Both the position numbers and the translations under genes were made by a program. From NCBI GenBank assembly GCA_023627715.1, contig JAMAHW010000072.1:1-64000 (forward strand): a DNA stretch of 64,000 bases, given 5' to 3'. Below are positions 61,637-64,000 of the stretch, piece after piece (the first letter of the stretch is position 1; each line of letters starts with the position of its first letter). Under the pieces are notes generated by a model. That model searched no databases, was not told where the DNA came from, and saw only the letters and a program-made list of their open reading frames with translations. The stretch comes from Periconia sp. R9002. Its lineage: Eukaryota > Ascomycota > Dothideomycetes > Pleosporales > Periconiaceae.

Positions 61637-63364
61637 ATGGAACGTTTCCCGAGGACTTCGGCGGAAGCCGATCAGCTCATTCAGATGGGGAAGCTGCTGA
61701 ATGAGGCAATCGAGACCGTGACTGAAGAATGGAGGAATGAGAAGTTGTCCAAAATGCAGAGAAATAGCAGCAATGGCGTCGATGGAGCAAGAGACCCTGA
61801 GAATGCAAACACAGCAGACATTCTACCGAGTTGGCCATTGTATCAGGCCCAGCGCACAATCCTCTCGCTCACCGGAGCTCTAACAGAGCTGGTAGCAGAG
61901 CCTTCCCACCGGCTCTTAGAACTCATGGGCGAGTATTGGGAGTCCAGAGCACTGTTTATCGCTACAGAACGGCGCATACCAGATCTATTACATGAAGCCG
62001 GTGATGAAGGGATGGACATCGCTGAGATTTCCACGAAAACTGGGATTGAACACCTAAAACTATGTACGCGAAGCTACTCTTAGGTTGTGTGGAGAAAAAA
62101 ATTCCCATAGAACTAACAATGATGTCTTTGTTTGCATAGCGCGGATAATGCGATGCCTGGCTTCAATACATGTCTTTCGCCTGACTGGCCCCGAACGATT
62201 CGCCAATAACAGGATTTCTGCTCAACTTGTCGACAACAAACATTTAAGCGCGTACATCTCCATGTTGTAAGTCATGAAATGTAAGAATGAATTATTGCAG
62301 AGTACTAACCGGATTATCATAGCTCTGGAGACATTTACACCGCAGCAGAAAGGCTCCCAAAATACCTTCTCGGGCCCCAAGGTGCATCCTACAGTGTGAC
62401 AGAAACTGCTTGGCACGAAGCGCTCGGCACCTCCAAACCGAGATGGGAATGGCTTGCTGAAAAAATAAATCCCAATGAAATTCAAAACGACGGTGTTGGC
62501 TATCCAGGTGTTCCTGACCCGAGCCTGTTTGCACACTACGTTCCTGATACCGATGGAAAGATTCCACGACCCGAATTGCAGCTTTTCGGGCTAGGCATGG
62601 TGGGTGGAGGGAGGTCACAAAGCGCTGCTCAGCCTTATGGTCAGCGTAATCCTCATGCTAAAAAGACCTGGAAGCATACTAACCATCTCGACAGACTTCC
62701 CATGGAGGGACTTGCCCATTGGCGCAACTGTTGTTGATGTCGGCGGTGGTGTTGGCGGATTTTCCTTGCAGCTCCTCCGCGTCTACCCCCATCTCAACTG
62801 TGTCGTTGAAGATCGCGCTGAAGTCGTGCAGCAAGGCAAGCAAGAGTTCTGGCCTCAGCAAGCACCTGATCTGCTTCAATCCGGTCAAGTCAGATTCATA
62901 GCCCACGACTTCTTCAAACCAAACCCAATTGAGGGTGCCGACGTTTATTTCTTACGTGGCGTTTTGTAGGTTCACTACTCCATTAGGAACTGCTCTGCAC
63001 AACTTATTTGAAGAATCCGCTAACACTAACCGAAAGGCACGATTGGTCCGACGACTACTGCATCCAGATTCTAACCGGCGTACGTAATGCGATGTCGGAT
63101 AAGTCGCGTATCTTACTTTGCGAGCAAGTCATGAATTCCCCCTACGGCTGTGACGAGCTCGCTTCTGCACCCTCTCCTCTTCCAGGGAACTATGGATACT
63201 TTGGCAGATTTCAGGCGGCGCGCGATCTTAGTCTTATGGCTTGCATTAACGGCATTGAGCGAACACCCGCCCAGTTTAAAGATTTGATCGAGAAGGCAGG
63301 TCTCAAGCTGGTCAAAATTCATGAGCTCAGGTCTATCTATTGCATGATTGAGATTACGAAATAA
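61637..63364 (+). CDS. SAM-dependent O-methyltransferase, class II-like
   Basis: Five exons (61637-62063, 62140-62266, 62323-62639, 62695-62965, 63037-63364) give 489 aa. It is of the fungal aromatic O-methyltransferase type found in polyketide pathways. The long N-terminal dimerisation/winged-helix part ends in EISTKTGIEHLKL; then FSGDIYTAAERLPKYLLGP, FGLGMVGGGRS, the SAM motif VVDVGGGVGG at about residues 303-312, VEDRAEVV, and the catalytic His in LHDWSDDYC at about 382. Frame and splice sites are intact, in contrast to the dead relative at 29577. Pairing with a halogenase suggests that a chlorinated phenol is O-methylated, or the reverse order; substrate unknown. Confidence 0.92.
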
Positions 63365-63482
63365 AATCTCCAGGCTTGGGCTGGCGAAGGCCTTAGGATT
63401 TCATATGATTATGAAAGACTATCGGTAGGGAAAGATTCAACACACTCTACTCCTGATCGCTATCCGTTACCTGTATATTTTC

Positions 63483-64000
63483 CTACGCATGCAGATGCAG
63501 ATTCTTTCTCAATTTGTGTTCCTCAAACCATTGAATGAACTTCGTTAGTCGCTTGAAACATCGATAATGAAATATCGCGCGAGTGTCTTCGCGTCTATCA
63601 TGGGTTACCCTCACATAAAGATAATAACATGATCCAGTGTAGCGAGAAGGATGAAGTTGAAGTTGACATCTAGTATCATGATACGTTTCCTTTTCTCCTG
63701 CTTTAACGTGAACCTCATTCTTAACGGTCTTGGCGGTATGCCCAGTCCGACCGATATACGATACCGGTAGAGAGAGCGGAAAATACGGAACTATGTATCT
63801 GAAGAGGAAATGCCGTATAGAGATGCTTCCTGGTGGAAGGTTATTGGCTGGCATTGTGATAAGATATTCTCTCATAAACAAATTGATGTCTCGTTGAAGA
63901 TGCGAAAGATAGGTACGCCAGATAACGGCCGGGCGACTCAACTCAGAAGTGTATAATGTAAAACCGTTTTGCGTGCAGCGACTTCCACTTCGCTCATCAA
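63483..64000 (-). CDS. unknown protein, C-terminal part, runs off right edge
   Basis: The minus-strand frame is open from the right edge of the window to TAG 63483-63485, at least 171 residues, so the gene starts outside. It looks like real coding: INLFMREYLITMPANNLPPG, SISIRHFLFRYIVPYFPLSLP, YLYVRVTHDRREDTR, and a basic FKRLTKFIQWFEEHKLRKN end. I do not recognise the family. Convergent with the O-methyltransferase. Confidence 0.55.
   Translation of the reverse strand, partial: DERSGSRCTQNGFTLYTSELSRPAVIWRTYLSHLQRDINLFMREYLITMPANNLPPGSISIRHFLFRYIVPYFPLSLPVSYIGRTGHTAKTVKNEVHVKAGEKETYHDTRCQLQLHPSRYTGSCYYLYVRVTHDRREDTRAIFHYRCFKRLTKFIQWFEEHKLRKNLHLHA

Overview
The window is nuclear DNA of a filamentous ascomycete (Pezizomycotina; class not resolvable by eye). 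Genes are split by 40-90 bp GT-AG introns, and intergenic stretches are AT-rich with decayed repeats. The protein families are typically fungal: a non-reducing polyketide synthase with SAT, PT and CMeT domains, DUF3638/DUF3645, a Ccg-9-type trehalose phosphorylase and rhodopsin-like integral membrane proteins. I rebuilt exon joins by hand from splice sites and reading frame; none is backed by transcripts.

Layout. (1) 1-5717: 3' part of a DUF3638/DUF3645 gene that starts left of the window. (2) 6027-27653: a secondary-metabolite cluster. It holds an SAT-KS-AT-PT-ACP-CMeT-R polyketide synthase, a salicylate-hydroxylase-like FAD monooxygenase, a secretory lipase, an HSL-type hydrolase, a zinc-free MDR reductase, a 14-TM MFS exporter, an HxxxD acyltransferase and a rhodopsin-like membrane protein. 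(3) 28577-33626: a graveyard with a MITE, the tail of an FAD-linked oxidase, a frameshifted O-methyltransferase, a methyltransferase with an internal deletion, a truncated P450 and a BTB relic. (4) 33847-37480: an intact trehalose phosphorylase beside a broken acetate kinase. (5) 38179-54056: two same-strand multidomain patatin genes (zinc-binding N-terminus, P-loop GTPase-like, RING, patatin). They enclose an ammonium transporter, an unknown gene and BTB/MFS_5 relics. (6) 54963-56316: a second rhodopsin-like membrane protein. (7) 58948-63364: a flavin-dependent halogenase beside an O-methyltransferase. (8) 63483 to the right edge: C-terminal part of an unknown gene.

How they may work together (inference). 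The PKS should release a methylated aromatic aldehyde through its reductase domain. The FAD monooxygenase is of the type that dearomatises such aldehydes, and the acyltransferase, hydrolase and reductase fit azaphilone-type tailoring with export by the MFS protein. No partner HR-PKS or FAS, ketoreductase or Zn2Cys6 regulator is visible. The halogenase/OMT pair 31 kb further right could chlorinate and methylate the same or another phenolic product. The patatin pair is the least conventional part: predicted lipid hydrolase, GTPase-like and ubiquitin-ligase modules sit in one polypeptide, and one copy also has a disordered tail with two UIM-like motifs.
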